Source of the DNA: Halanaerobium sp. MA284_MarDTE_T2
GTDB taxonomy: Bacteria; Bacillota; Halanaerobiia; Halanaerobiales; Halanaerobiaceae
Direction of reading: 5' to 3'
DNA length: 64,000 bases
Assembly (NCBI RefSeq): GCF_003337245.1
Contig: NZ_QPJE01000002.1
Span: 62,001-126,000 of the forward strand
Shown here: positions 39,201-47,400 of the stretch, piece by piece
How the letters are laid out: each line of letters begins with the position of its first letter
Position numbering within the stretch: position 1 is the first letter of the stretch
Notes under the pieces: generated by a model
Database searches by the model: none
What the model saw: the letters and a program-made list of their open reading frames with translations, nothing else
Told to the model about the DNA's origin: nothing
Position numbers and translations under genes: made by a program

Positions 39201-39727
39201 GTTCTAAATCCATCAAAGAAATGTACAAATGGAATACTGCTTTTTATTGAAGCTAAATGGGCTACACCAGCTAAATCCATAACTTCCTGTACACTACCAG
39301 AAGCAATCATTGCTGTTCCAGTCTGACGAACAGCCATTACATCAGAATGATCACCAAAAATTGAAAGAGCGTGGGTTGCAACCGTACGAGAACTAACATG
39401 GAAAACTCCAGGTAATAACTCACCTGCAATTTTATACATATTAGGCAGCATCAGCAGCAAACCCTGTGAAGCTGTAAATGTTGTCGTCAGTGCACCTGCT
39501 GCAAGTGAACCATGTACTGCACCAGAAGCTCCACCTTCAGACTGCATTTCTGTCAACTTAACTCTCTGACCAAAAATATTTTTTCGGCCGTGTGCACTCC
39601 ATGAATCAACCAGCTCAGCCATTGGAGATGAAGGAGTAATTGGATAGATTGCCGCAACATCTGTAAATGCATATGCTACATGAGCTGCAGCAGTGTTTCC
39701 ATCCATAGTCTTCATTACTTTTGCCAT
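36203..39727 (-). CDS. nifJ: Pyruvate:ferredoxin (flavodoxin) oxidoreductase
   Basis: A 1174-residue homodimeric PFOR that makes acetyl-CoA, CO2 and reduced ferredoxin from pyruvate. The N-terminal pyrimidine domain begins [31 protein letters not shown]. An 8Fe ferredoxin domain lies at about 690-760 ([24 protein letters not shown]). The cluster-proximal [15 protein letters not shown] is near 815, and the TPP/Mg motif is [20 protein letters not shown] with [15 protein letters not shown] lies before the ATG. It is the central catabolic enzyme and confirms anaerobic metabolism. Confidence 0.97.
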   Translation of the reverse strand: [1174 protein letters not shown]

Positions 39728-39956
39728 TATAATTTTCCCTCCTATTAGTAAGGTAAATTTATTAGTTTCTTTCTCTTTAAGTATATTACTTTACAGTTCA
39801 ACTGTCAAATATTTCCCACCTTCTGAAAGGTATCTAAATATATTCGAAATCATTTAAATTAATTAAATATTACCACTATTTTTTAATAAAATGGCAGGAA
39901 AAATAATCTCTAAGAAGAATTAGAATATATAAATCTATTGGAAAGGAGTGATTTTG

Positions 39957-41303
39957 TTGAAGAAATCACTTATATTATTCATTATATTTGCATTAATGTT
40001 TACTATATCATCTTATGTTTTTGCTGATAGAGGTTCTATTCCTTTTCAGCCAGCGATAAGAATATTTGAACCCAATCAGCAGGCATTAATCGCCTGGAAT
40101 GGAAAAGAAGAAATTCTTATTCTTTCTACCAAACTTTATGCTGATCAGGATACAAAAATTCTTGAAGTATTACCCTTACCTCACGAACCAGAAATAAAAA
40201 AATCCAGTCGAAATGTTTTGAGAAAAGCAAATGAACTTTTAACTCTAGATCATTCAAAACAGCTGGTTCAACCTATAACACGATCTTCAGACAGCAGACA
40301 ACTTCAGGGTGGAGAAGTAAAGCAGGAAGTTGTTATTGGCTCACATGATATCACAGTTGTAAAAGTGTTAAACGAAAATACATTTACAAACTGGGTTAAT
40401 AACTATTTGAAGCAGAAGGGAAAAGATAATCCTGTTATACCAGAAGAATTAAAGAAAACAATAAAAAAATATATTGACAAAGATTATAATTTTTTCGTTT
40501 TTGATACTGTAGATGTAGGTCCAAAGCCTTATTTTAATGAAGCTATTTACTATAAATTTAAAAGTGATAAATTATATTACCCATTAGAAATAACAAAGTC
40601 TGATCATGGGGAAAGCAATGTCAGTCTGCTTGTACTTACAGAATCAAACTTAATTAACTTTCATGGTATTCAAAGAGATAAAATAGAATTTGAAAAGGGT
40701 CCCAAACTAATTAATAGAAGTGATGCTGAATTCATATCCAGTGATATTGCCGATCTTTTTGCCTCTCACTTTGCTAAAAATGATGGTTCAGAAAAAATAA
40801 AGTTAGCCAGCTGGAAAATAGTAGATGATCTAACCAATTTTGATAGTGATCTGCTGGCAGATTATACAATTCCTAAAGGTGGAAAAGAATTAATATTTAT
40901 GGGACATAAATATATCAACTGTGTGACTCATCCAAATTATCCATTTGAAACCGAAAAAACTCTATCTTCTCTGCATGGAAAAGCTGAAATGTATTTGGGG
41001 GGGACCCGTTCACTACCCTGGTATGCATATTCATTAAATGGAAAAATATTATTTAATGCCATAACAGGAGAACCATTGGGTTCTTTAGAAAATATTGAAG
41101 AAAAAACATTAACTTTTGAAGGTTATTCAGGCCAGGGATATATCTGGTCAGAGAACTTCCTGACCCAGAAAATGGAAGCTGTAGATATCCCTAATGCATT
41201 TTTTGTTACCGATATAATTGGATATAAGTTCTATTCTGGATTAAGAGTAGAAGAGGATGGACAAATATCTGGAAATAGAAATTCATTCTGGAAAAAACGC
41301 TAA
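39957..41303 (+). CDS. Exported DUF2330-like protein
   Basis: A protein of about 448 residues with a clear signal peptide (KKSLILFIIFALMFTISSYVFA, cleavage before DRGSIP). The mature start (DRGSIPFQPAIRIFEPNQQALIAWNGKEEILILS) and VLPLPHEPEI resemble DUF2330 proteins. A Trp/Tyr-rich C-terminal region (LGGTRSLPWYAYSLNGKILFNAI) follows. A TTG at 39957 is the best start, with AAGGAG 9 bp upstream; the GTG at 39948 overlaps the ribosome site. No C-terminal anchor is seen. Function unknown. Confidence 0.65.
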   Translation: MKKSLILFIIFALMFTISSYVFADRGSIPFQPAIRIFEPNQQALIAWNGKEEILILSTKLYADQDTKILEVLPLPHEPEIKKSSRNVLRKANELLTLDHSKQLVQPITRSSDSRQLQGGEVKQEVVIGSHDITVVKVLNENTFTNWVNNYLKQKGKDNPVIPEELKKTIKKYIDKDYNFFVFDTVDVGPKPYFNEAIYYKFKSDKLYYPLEITKSDHGESNVSLLVLTESNLINFHGIQRDKIEFEKGPKLINRSDAEFISSDIADLFASHFAKNDGSEKIKLASWKIVDDLTNFDSDLLADYTIPKGGKELIFMGHKYINCVTHPNYPFETEKTLSSLHGKAEMYLGGTRSLPWYAYSLNGKILFNAITGEPLGSLENIEEKTLTFEGYSGQGYIWSENFLTQKMEAVDIPNAFFVTDIIGYKFYSGLRVEEDGQISGNRNSFWKKR

Positions 41304-41305
41304 AA

Positions 41306-41336
41306 AACCCTGACCAGAATTATACCAGTCAGGGTT
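41306..41336 (+). terminator. Terminator of the DUF2330-like gene
   Basis: A 9-bp stem AACCCTGAC/GTCAGGGTT lies 3 bp past the stop. On the minus strand it is followed by TTTTTT, so it may also serve the convergent cold-shock gene. Confidence 0.65.
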
Positions 41337-41369
41337 AGTTGTTTTATTATACAGTTTTACAGTTAAACT

Positions 41370-41573
41370 CTATAATTTTACAACGTTGGCAGCTTGAGGT
41401 CCACGGTCGCCTTCAACGATTTCAAATTCTACTTCTTGTTCATCTTCAAGACTTTTGAATCCTTCATCCTGAATTGCGGAAAAATGAACAAATACATCGT
41501 CTCCATCTTCTCTCTCAATAAAACCATAACCTTTTTTTGCATCAAACCATTTTACTTTACCTGTGTAAATCAT
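41370..41573 (-). CDS. Cold-shock protein
   Basis: A 67-residue CSD single-domain RNA/ssDNA chaperone. RNP1 is KGYGFIE and RNP2 is VFVHFSAI. The ending PQAANVVKL is typical of CspA/CspB-type proteins. A 5' leader is expected upstream, and GGGGGAATG precedes the start region. Confidence 0.95.
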   Translation of the reverse strand: MIYTGKVKWFDAKKGYGFIEREDGDDVFVHFSAIQDEGFKSLEDEQEVEFEIVEGDRGPQAANVVKL

Positions 41574-41691
41574 AATTAATACATTCCCCCTAGGAAAATT
41601 TCTTTATGGGGTTCGTTCATTTAAACTTCACCCACTGCAGACAATTATAGCATAAGAAGTTTTTCTTTTCAACAAATTTTTGCACAAAAAA

Positions 41692-41731
41692 ATGCCGGAT
41701 AGTATGTTTAAAATAATCATACATCCGGCAT
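41692..41731 (-). terminator. Terminator of the glycyl-radical peptide gene
   Basis: A long stem ATGCCGGAT(AG)TATG / CATA(C)ATCCGGCAT followed by TTTTTTTG on the minus strand. It begins 13 bp past the stop of the 45-codon gene. Confidence 0.8.
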
Positions 41732-41744
41732 CATTTGAGATCTT

Positions 41745-41882
41745 TTAAGAAGAAAACTCTTTTTTAACTGAAAAAGTTTTGCGGTCCTTAAATTCTTCCT
41801 TCTTTCCTTTGTTCCAGTCCGAAACAGGAGAAAGATATCCTACAACACGAGAATAAACTTCACATTTTTGTTTTTTAGCCAC
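41745..41882 (-). CDS. Stand-alone glycyl-radical domain of class III ribonucleotide reductase
   Basis: A 45-codon gene not recognised by length-based calling. The product begins MAKKQKCEVYSRVVGYLSPV and continues SDWNKGKKEEFKDRKTF. This is the C-terminal glycyl-radical motif of NrdD: RVVGY, with the predicted radical Gly at residue 15, followed by the WN-GK-EEF-R signature and preceded by a Cys at residue 7. The GTG start at 41882 has a perfect AAGGAGGT ribosome site 6 bp upstream, and a terminator follows. The large NrdD subunit (42697-44739) ends just before this region, so the two products together would make one complete enzyme. A spare-part role, as for GrcA/YfiD with pyruvate formate-lyase, is an alternative. 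Confidence 0.85.
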   Translation of the reverse strand: MAKKQKCEVYSRVVGYLSPVSDWNKGKKEEFKDRKTFSVKKEFSS

Positions 41883-41996
41883 AATTTTACCTCCTTAAAT
41901 TTTAACCCTAAATTAAACTATCTTAAAGCATATTATAACTATCAGCTTCAGCATATCACTTCGAAACAGTGAAAAATAAGTTCTGAAAAAGTTAAA

Positions 41997-42695
41997 TCAA
42001 TTTCTAATTTTAACTTTAGAAACATAGTTTTCCATAACGTATTTGAATTTCTTAAGTTCTGAAGGTGCAAAAGTTCTGGATTCTCTAAGTTTAGGATCAA
42101 GAGTGTTTACAGGACGGAAATTCTGGATAAAAAATTTCTCGGCCCCTTCAACAATTCTGCCGATTTCATTCAATTCCTTCTCATCATGCATTCCCGGCAC
42201 AACAGTGGCTCTAAACTCATAGTCAATATTAGAGTTTTTAATGAGTTCTACTGATTTTTTAATTTCCGGGATAACTCCTTTTGGTGCCAGGAGAGGATAG
42301 CTGTCCAGACCCAGCTTAACATCCATTGCAATATATTCAAGCAAACCATCTTCCAGCAGTTCAATTATTTTCTTAGAATCTGTTCCATTTGTATCAAGCT
42401 TTATCTGCAGATTATGTTTTTCTCTTATTTTTACTATAAAATCTTTTAAATCAGGCTGAAGAGTTGGTTCTCCACCTGTGATAGTAACTCCATCTAAAAG
42501 ATCTCTTCTCTTCTCTAAAAATGAAAAGAATATATCTTCCGGCAGGTCTTCATCACCTGGTGGAGCTTTCATAGGTATCAGCTGACTGTTGTGGCAGTAT
42601 CCACAGCTAAAATTACAGCCTCTGGTAAAAACCACAGCTGATATTCTATCCGGAAAATCAAGCAGTGAAGTATTTCTTAAACCAGCAAGCCTCAT
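41997..42695 (-). CDS. nrdG: Anaerobic ribonucleotide reductase-activating protein
   Basis: A radical SAM activase of about 232 residues that installs the glycyl radical on NrdD. The cluster motif CNFSCGYC is near residue 27 and TGGEPTLQP follows near 71. I place the start at the ATG at 42695 (MRLAGLRNTSLLDFP), which overlaps the nrdD stop in a TAATATG arrangement; a TTG at 42707 is the longer alternative. The 114-bp gap to the glycyl-radical peptide gene contains a TATAAT sequence without a clear -35 box. Confidence 0.93.
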   Translation of the reverse strand: MRLAGLRNTSLLDFPDRISAVVFTRGCNFSCGYCHNSQLIPMKAPPGDEDLPEDIFFSFLEKRRDLLDGVTITGGEPTLQPDLKDFIVKIREKHNLQIKLDTNGTDSKKIIELLEDGLLEYIAMDVKLGLDSYPLLAPKGVIPEIKKSVELIKNSNIDYEFRATVVPGMHDEKELNEIGRIVEGAEKFFIQNFRPVNTLDPKLRESRTFAPSELKKFKYVMENYVSKVKIRN

Positions 42696-42696
42696 A

Positions 42697-44739
42697 TTAA
42701 GCACCAACTGTTTCTGCCTCTTCTTCTGCTTCTACTTCAGCCGCACATTTAGGGCAGTAATAATGTTCTCCCGGAATATAGCCGTGAACAGGACAGATGC
42801 TGAAGGTCGGAGTTATAGTATAATAAGGCAGCTTAAAGTTTTCTGCAATTCTCTTAACCAATTTTTTTGTATTTTTAATAGAAGGCATTCGCTCTCCCAA
42901 AAATCCATGTAGTACAGTTCCACCTGTATACTGGGACTGCAGATCATCCTGAAGTTCAAGTGCAGTAAATATATCATCTGTATAACCAACAGGCAGCTGA
43001 GTAGAATTAGTATAATATGGATCAGCACCTTCATTCTGCACTCTCTCTTCATTGGCAGAAATTATGCTGTCACCATACCTTTCCCTATCCAGTCTCGCAA
43101 ATCTATATGCTGTACCTTCTGCAGGGGTTGCTTCCAGATTATAAAGATTATCTGTTTCTTCCTGATATTCCTGCAGCTTATCTCTCATTCTGTTCATTAC
43201 CTCAAGAGAAAATTTCCTTCCTTCTTTAGAAGCAATGTTGCTGCCCAGAAAGTTAATAACTGCTTCATTCATACCATTTAATCCTATAGTATTAAAATGA
43301 TTTTTCCAGTATTCACCAAAACGCTTTTTTACATCACGAAGATAAAATTTAGAATAAGGGTACAGACCCTGTTCTGTAAGTCCTTCAAGAACCTTTCGCT
43401 TTATTTCGAGGCTTTCTTTAGCTATATCCATTAGACAGTGAACTCTTTCTATAAAGTCTTCTTTATCTTCTGCTAAAAAACCGATTCGAGGCATATTAAG
43501 TGTCACAACTCCTATTGATCCTGTCATCGGATTGGCACCAAATAATCCTCCTCCTCTTTTGCGCAGCTCTGTATTATCCAGACGGAGCCGGCAGCACATT
43601 GAACGTGCATCTTCAGGATTCATATCTGAGTTAATAAAATTTGAAAAATACGGTATCCCATATTTGGCAGTCATCTCCCAAACAGGATCAAGAACCGGAT
43701 TTTCCCACTCAAAATCTTCTGTGATATTATACGTAGGAATTGGGAAAGAAAACATTCTGCCTTTTGCATCTCCTGCCAGCATAACTTCTGCAAAAGCTCT
43801 GTTGAGCATATCCATCTCTCTCTGAAACTCTCCATAAGTCTTTTCCTGATATTCTCCTCCAATTATTACTGCCTGATCTTTAAGATAATTGGGTGTTTTA
43901 AGATCCATCGTAATATTTGTAAAAGGTGTCTGAAATCCAACTCTTGTTGGTACATTCATATTGAACAAAAATTCCTGCATGGATTGTTTTACTTCTTGAT
44001 AGCTCAAATTGTCATATGCAATAAATGGAGCCAGGTATGTATCAAAATTGGAAAAAGCTATTGCTCCAGCTGCTTCACCCTGTAAAGTATAATAAAAATT
44101 CACTATCTGTCCTAAAGCTGTTTTTAGATGTTTGGGGGGTAAACTTTCAACCTTTGTCGGAACTCCACAAAAACCTGTTCTAAGCAAATCCTCCAGATCC
44201 CAACCACAGCAGTAAACACTCAAATTTCCCAGATCATGTATATGTATATCTCCACTTGTGTGATGTACAGCAATCTCCTCAGGATATATTTCCTGAAGCC
44301 AGTACTGACCTGTAATCTGTGAAGCAATAAAATTATTAAGTCCCTGAAGAGAATATCCCATATTGCTGTTTTCGTTAACTTTCCAGTCACTTCTGTCAAG
44401 GTAATCATTCATTGCCCCAACAGCATCCTGAAATAATTTTTTAGTGTCCCTTAGTTTGCTGTGTCTTTCTCTGTAGAGAATATATGCCTTAGCTACTTCT
44501 GCATAACCTTTTTCAATAAGAACTTTTTCCACCAGATCCTGAATCTGCTCAACTTCTGGTATGCCGCCATTTTTAAAGAAAATTTTTAGATATGCCAGAA
44601 CTTCTTTTGTTGTTTCTGTGCCAATCTGTTCATCTTCTATGCCAACCGCATCAGCTGCTTTTAAGACAGCCTGTTTAATCTTTTCCCTATCAAACCTTAC
44701 TTTTTTGCCATCTCTTTTTCTTACAAATTCTAATGTCAT
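42697..44739 (-). CDS. nrdD: Anaerobic ribonucleoside-triphosphate reductase large subunit lacking the glycyl-radical region
   Basis: A 680-residue class III RNR catalytic subunit. An ATP-cone allosteric domain (residues about 1-90, VRKRDGKKVRFDREKIKQAV) precedes the barrel (GDIHIHDLGNLSVYCCGWDL, FTNITMDLKTP). The C-terminus carries the metal-binding SICPVHGYIPGEHYYCPKC but ends AAEVEAEEEAETVGA, without the RVxGY radical loop usually found after this site. Downstream sequence shows no frameshift that would recover it. The missing part is encoded separately at 41745-41882. Confidence 0.93.
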   Translation of the reverse strand: MTLEFVRKRDGKKVRFDREKIKQAVLKAADAVGIEDEQIGTETTKEVLAYLKIFFKNGGIPEVEQIQDLVEKVLIEKGYAEVAKAYILYRERHSKLRDTKKLFQDAVGAMNDYLDRSDWKVNENSNMGYSLQGLNNFIASQITGQYWLQEIYPEEIAVHHTSGDIHIHDLGNLSVYCCGWDLEDLLRTGFCGVPTKVESLPPKHLKTALGQIVNFYYTLQGEAAGAIAFSNFDTYLAPFIAYDNLSYQEVKQSMQEFLFNMNVPTRVGFQTPFTNITMDLKTPNYLKDQAVIIGGEYQEKTYGEFQREMDMLNRAFAEVMLAGDAKGRMFSFPIPTYNITEDFEWENPVLDPVWEMTAKYGIPYFSNFINSDMNPEDARSMCCRLRLDNTELRKRGGGLFGANPMTGSIGVVTLNMPRIGFLAEDKEDFIERVHCLMDIAKESLEIKRKVLEGLTEQGLYPYSKFYLRDVKKRFGEYWKNHFNTIGLNGMNEAVINFLGSNIASKEGRKFSLEVMNRMRDKLQEYQEETDNLYNLEATPAEGTAYRFARLDRERYGDSIISANEERVQNEGADPYYTNSTQLPVGYTDDIFTALELQDDLQSQYTGGTVLHGFLGERMPSIKNTKKLVKRIAENFKLPYYTITPTFSICPVHGYIPGEHYYCPKCAAEVEAEEEAETVGA

Positions 44740-44874
44740 ACGCAGACCTCCTAAATTAATAAAAGAGACCCTGACTCAAATCTGTCAGGTGTTTTAAATA
44801 TGTTTCTATAACAAATCCGATTTTCCTTTTATTTTTCTTTTATATAATTAAATTTTTCTTTTTTTATCTTCTGT

Positions 44875-44910
44875 TTTATTTTAGAAATAAGCACTTTTAT
44901 TTTAGAAATA
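44875..44910. promoter_or_regulatory. Tandem 16-bp direct repeats upstream of nrdD
   Basis: TTTTATTTTAGAAATA occurs at 44875-44890 and again at 44895-44910, a 20-bp period or about two helical turns, 140-170 bp upstream of nrdD. It could bind a regulator cooperatively. It does not match the NrdR-box consensus well. Confidence 0.35.
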
Positions 44911-44928
44911 TACACTAAATTTCTGTAA

Positions 44929-45741
44929 TTATTTTTTTATTTCCTTCATCTTCGAAAAGGCAAAAGAAAAATAAAATACAGCAGCTGTTATGATTATCAC
45001 TGCACCTGAAGGTAGATTAAAATAATATGAAAGTATTAAACCACTAAAAGAAAATATAAGACCTAAAATAATGGCAAAAATCATTATTTTCTTTAGGTTA
45101 TTTGTAAATAATCTGGCTGCTGCTGGAGGAGCAGTCAGCAGTGCTATAACCAGTATAATCCCCACCACTCTTATTAGTACAACTACAGCCAGGCCAATCA
45201 TAATAAACAGGAAATATTCAAAAAATTTAGCATTAACACCTATTACACTCAAAAATTCCTCATCAAAAAGATATGCCTTCCAGTAATTAAAAAGACTGAT
45301 AACAGAAAAAAGAATAAATACTGTTAAAATAGATATTAATCTGACATCATCTGCTGTTACTGTTAAAATATCTCCAAATAAATAGGATGAAATATCAGGT
45401 GGATAACCTGGGGTAAAACCTATAAACAGTATACCTAAAGCCATACCAAGTGACCAAAACATACCTATTAAAGTATCAGAACCTGTTCCTACCCTGTGCC
45501 TCACAAAAGCAATAGTAAGTGAAGAAAAAACTGCAAAACCAAAAGCTCCATAAATAGGTTCAAATCCCATAAGATAGCCAAGCCCTATACCTCCAAAAGA
45601 AGTATGTGCTATACCACCACTGAGCATAACCAGTTTTTTTTCTACTATTATGGTGCCGATTAATCCACATACTATACTTGCCAGAACAGCACTTATAACA
45701 GCATTCTGCATAAATTGATAATTCAAAATAGCATCAATCAT
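44929..45741 (-). CDS. znuB: Metal (zinc/manganese) ABC transporter permease
   Basis: A 270-residue ABC-3 family permease with about eight hydrophobic segments (FMQNAVISAVLASIVCGLIG at the start, GGIAHTSFGGIGLGYLMG near 42, VGIILVIALLTAPPAAARLF near 194). Its start overlaps the ATPase gene by 8 bp. It is the last gene of a DUF445-znuA-znuC-znuB operon. Specificity for Zn versus Mn is inferred from the binding protein. Confidence 0.9.
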   Translation of the reverse strand: MIDAILNYQFMQNAVISAVLASIVCGLIGTIIVEKKLVMLSGGIAHTSFGGIGLGYLMGFEPIYGAFGFAVFSSLTIAFVRHRVGTGSDTLIGMFWSLGMALGILFIGFTPGYPPDISSYLFGDILTVTADDVRLISILTVFILFSVISLFNYWKAYLFDEEFLSVIGVNAKFFEYFLFIMIGLAVVVLIRVVGIILVIALLTAPPAAARLFTNNLKKIMIFAIILGLIFSFSGLILSYYFNLPSGAVIIITAAVFYFSFAFSKMKEIKK

Positions 45742-46507
45742 TATTTACCTCTTCTCTGTGAGGAGAAAAAACCCTATGTGGATGTCCATGTGCAATAAGA
45801 TCAACAGGACAGCCGAAAACTTTATCTGTAATATCCTGCTTAAGATTCTTTTCGCCATGATGATAAAGTCTTCTATTCAGACAGGCCAGGCTGTCAAAAT
45901 ATGAAGATACTGCTGACAGATTATGTGTAACTACAATAATAGTTTTTTCTTTATTTAAATCTTTTAAAATTTCATAGATTGCGGAAGTAGAAGCAGTATC
46001 AACACTTGCAGTAGGTTCATCTAAAAGTAATATTTTTGGATCCATTGTCAGTGCTCTGGCAATCAGCACCCGCTGCAGCTGACCTCCAGAAAGCTGTCCT
46101 ATCTGCCTGTCTTTTAGGTCATAAAGATCCAGTTTATTTAAAATAGATTCTGCCTTATTGATATCCTTTTTTTTATAATGATGGAAAAAGTTTATATTAC
46201 CCTTTAATCTGGCAGTTAAAACAACATCGAGCACATCAATAGGAAAATTTCTGTCAAATGCAGAAATTTGCGGCACATAACCAATATTATTAAGTGCTTT
46301 TTTTGAACTGGAGCCACAGATAATAACATCACCTTTTACAGGCTCAATCAGCCCCAGTATCACCTTTAACAGAGTTGTTTTTCCACCACCATTGGGCCCT
46401 ATAATGCCCAAAAACTCTTTATTTTTGACCTTTAAATTTATATCTTCCAGTACAGGTAAATTGCCATATTTAACTGTTATTCCATTTAACTCAACTGCAT
46501 AACTCAC
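45734..46507 (-). CDS. znuC: Metal ABC transporter ATP-binding protein
   Basis: A 257-residue ATPase. Walker A is IGPNGGGKTTLLK (about 38-50), the signature is LSGGQLQRVLIARAL, Walker B is LLLDEPTASVD, and VVTHNLSAVSSY contains the switch His. A C-terminal His-rich end (HGHPHRVFSPHREE) may contact metal. It starts with GTG in a 4-bp GTGA overlap with znuA. Confidence 0.92.
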   Translation of the reverse strand: MSYAVELNGITVKYGNLPVLEDINLKVKNKEFLGIIGPNGGGKTTLLKVILGLIEPVKGDVIICGSSSKKALNNIGYVPQISAFDRNFPIDVLDVVLTARLKGNINFFHHYKKKDINKAESILNKLDLYDLKDRQIGQLSGGQLQRVLIARALTMDPKILLLDEPTASVDTASTSAIYEILKDLNKEKTIIVVTHNLSAVSSYFDSLACLNRRLYHHGEKNLKQDITDKVFGCPVDLIAHGHPHRVFSPHREEVNND

Positions 46508-47400
46508 TTTAGATCATCTCTTTTACTTAGAGTTTCAGCCATGATTTCAGCCATCTGAGTTAGATTACCCAAATAATTTTCTGCAAGTGGATCAAGCTGA
46601 ATCACTTTCCCACCAATCTCTTCTGCCACTGCTCTCGATTTTTTGCTGTCAATTTCAGATTGATAAAAGACTGTTTTTATATTTTCTTTTCTTGCTTCAT
46701 CAATTATTTTTTGTATCTGTCTTGGCCCTGGTTCTTTTCCGTGATCTTCTATAGTTATCATTTCCAGATTGTAGTGATCGGTAAAATAACCTATTGATGG
46801 ATGATATACAAGAATTTTTTCTCCTTTATATTTTGCAAGAAGTTTTTTATTTCTTCTGTCAGCTTCTTTAATTTTTTTAATATAACTGTCAGCATTTTTT
46901 ATAAAAAAATCTTTTTTTTCAGGCATTAATTCTGCCAGTTCTTCTGCCATTATATTTACCATATAGGCTGACCTTAATGGTGAAAGCCAGATATGTGGAT
47001 CTCTTCCTCCATCTTTGAAAACTCTTGGGGGGAATTTTTTGTCAACAGCTTCAAATAATTTTACTATTTTTAAATTACCACTCAGTTCTTCTGCTTGTGG
47101 CAGGATATTCTGTATATCTGCCGGTACACCTATAGAAAAATATATTTCTGCTTCCGAAAAATCCCTGATTTCTTGAGGAGCAGGTGCATAATTTGCCGGG
47201 CTGTATCCTGGAGGAACCATTACAAAAGAATCAACCTCTCCACCTGCAACAGCATTTAACATCTCTTTCTGAGGTGCTATCGTAAGAGCAGCAGCCGGTT
47301 TTTCTGAAACAGCTCCGGAAATAATACTGGAACTAAAAAATAACATAATTATTCCCAAAAGCATAACATATAAATAATTATAATATCTATTCTTTCTCAA
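46504..47400 (-). CDS. znuA: Metal-binding lipoprotein-like receptor, ZnuA family
   Basis: A cluster A-I solute-binding protein of about 298 residues. The TTG at 47400 overlaps the stop of the DUF445 gene and gives a signal sequence (YNYLYVMLLGIIMLFFSSSIISGAVS). No lipobox Cys is seen, so it may remain membrane-anchored by the uncleaved segment. The metal ligands expected in the fold include His in PHIWLSP, His in VYHPSIGYF and acidic residues near QSEIDSKKS. There is no long His-rich loop, so Zn versus Mn is open. Confidence 0.85.
   Translation of the reverse strand: MRKNRYYNYLYVMLLGIIMLFFSSSIISGAVSEKPAAALTIAPQKEMLNAVAGGEVDSFVMVPPGYSPANYAPAPQEIRDFSEAEIYFSIGVPADIQNILPQAEELSGNLKIVKLFEAVDKKFPPRVFKDGGRDPHIWLSPLRSAYMVNIMAEELAELMPEKKDFFIKNADSYIKKIKEADRRNKKLLAKYKGEKILVYHPSIGYFTDHYNLEMITIEDHGKEPGPRQIQKIIDEARKENIKTVFYQSEIDSKKSRAVAEEIGGKVIQLDPLAENYLGNLTQMAEIMAETLSKRDDLK

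Noticed and set aside
44740-44928. NrdR boxes upstream of nrdD
   Set aside because: The repeats found here have the wrong sequence and spacing for the NrdR consensus.
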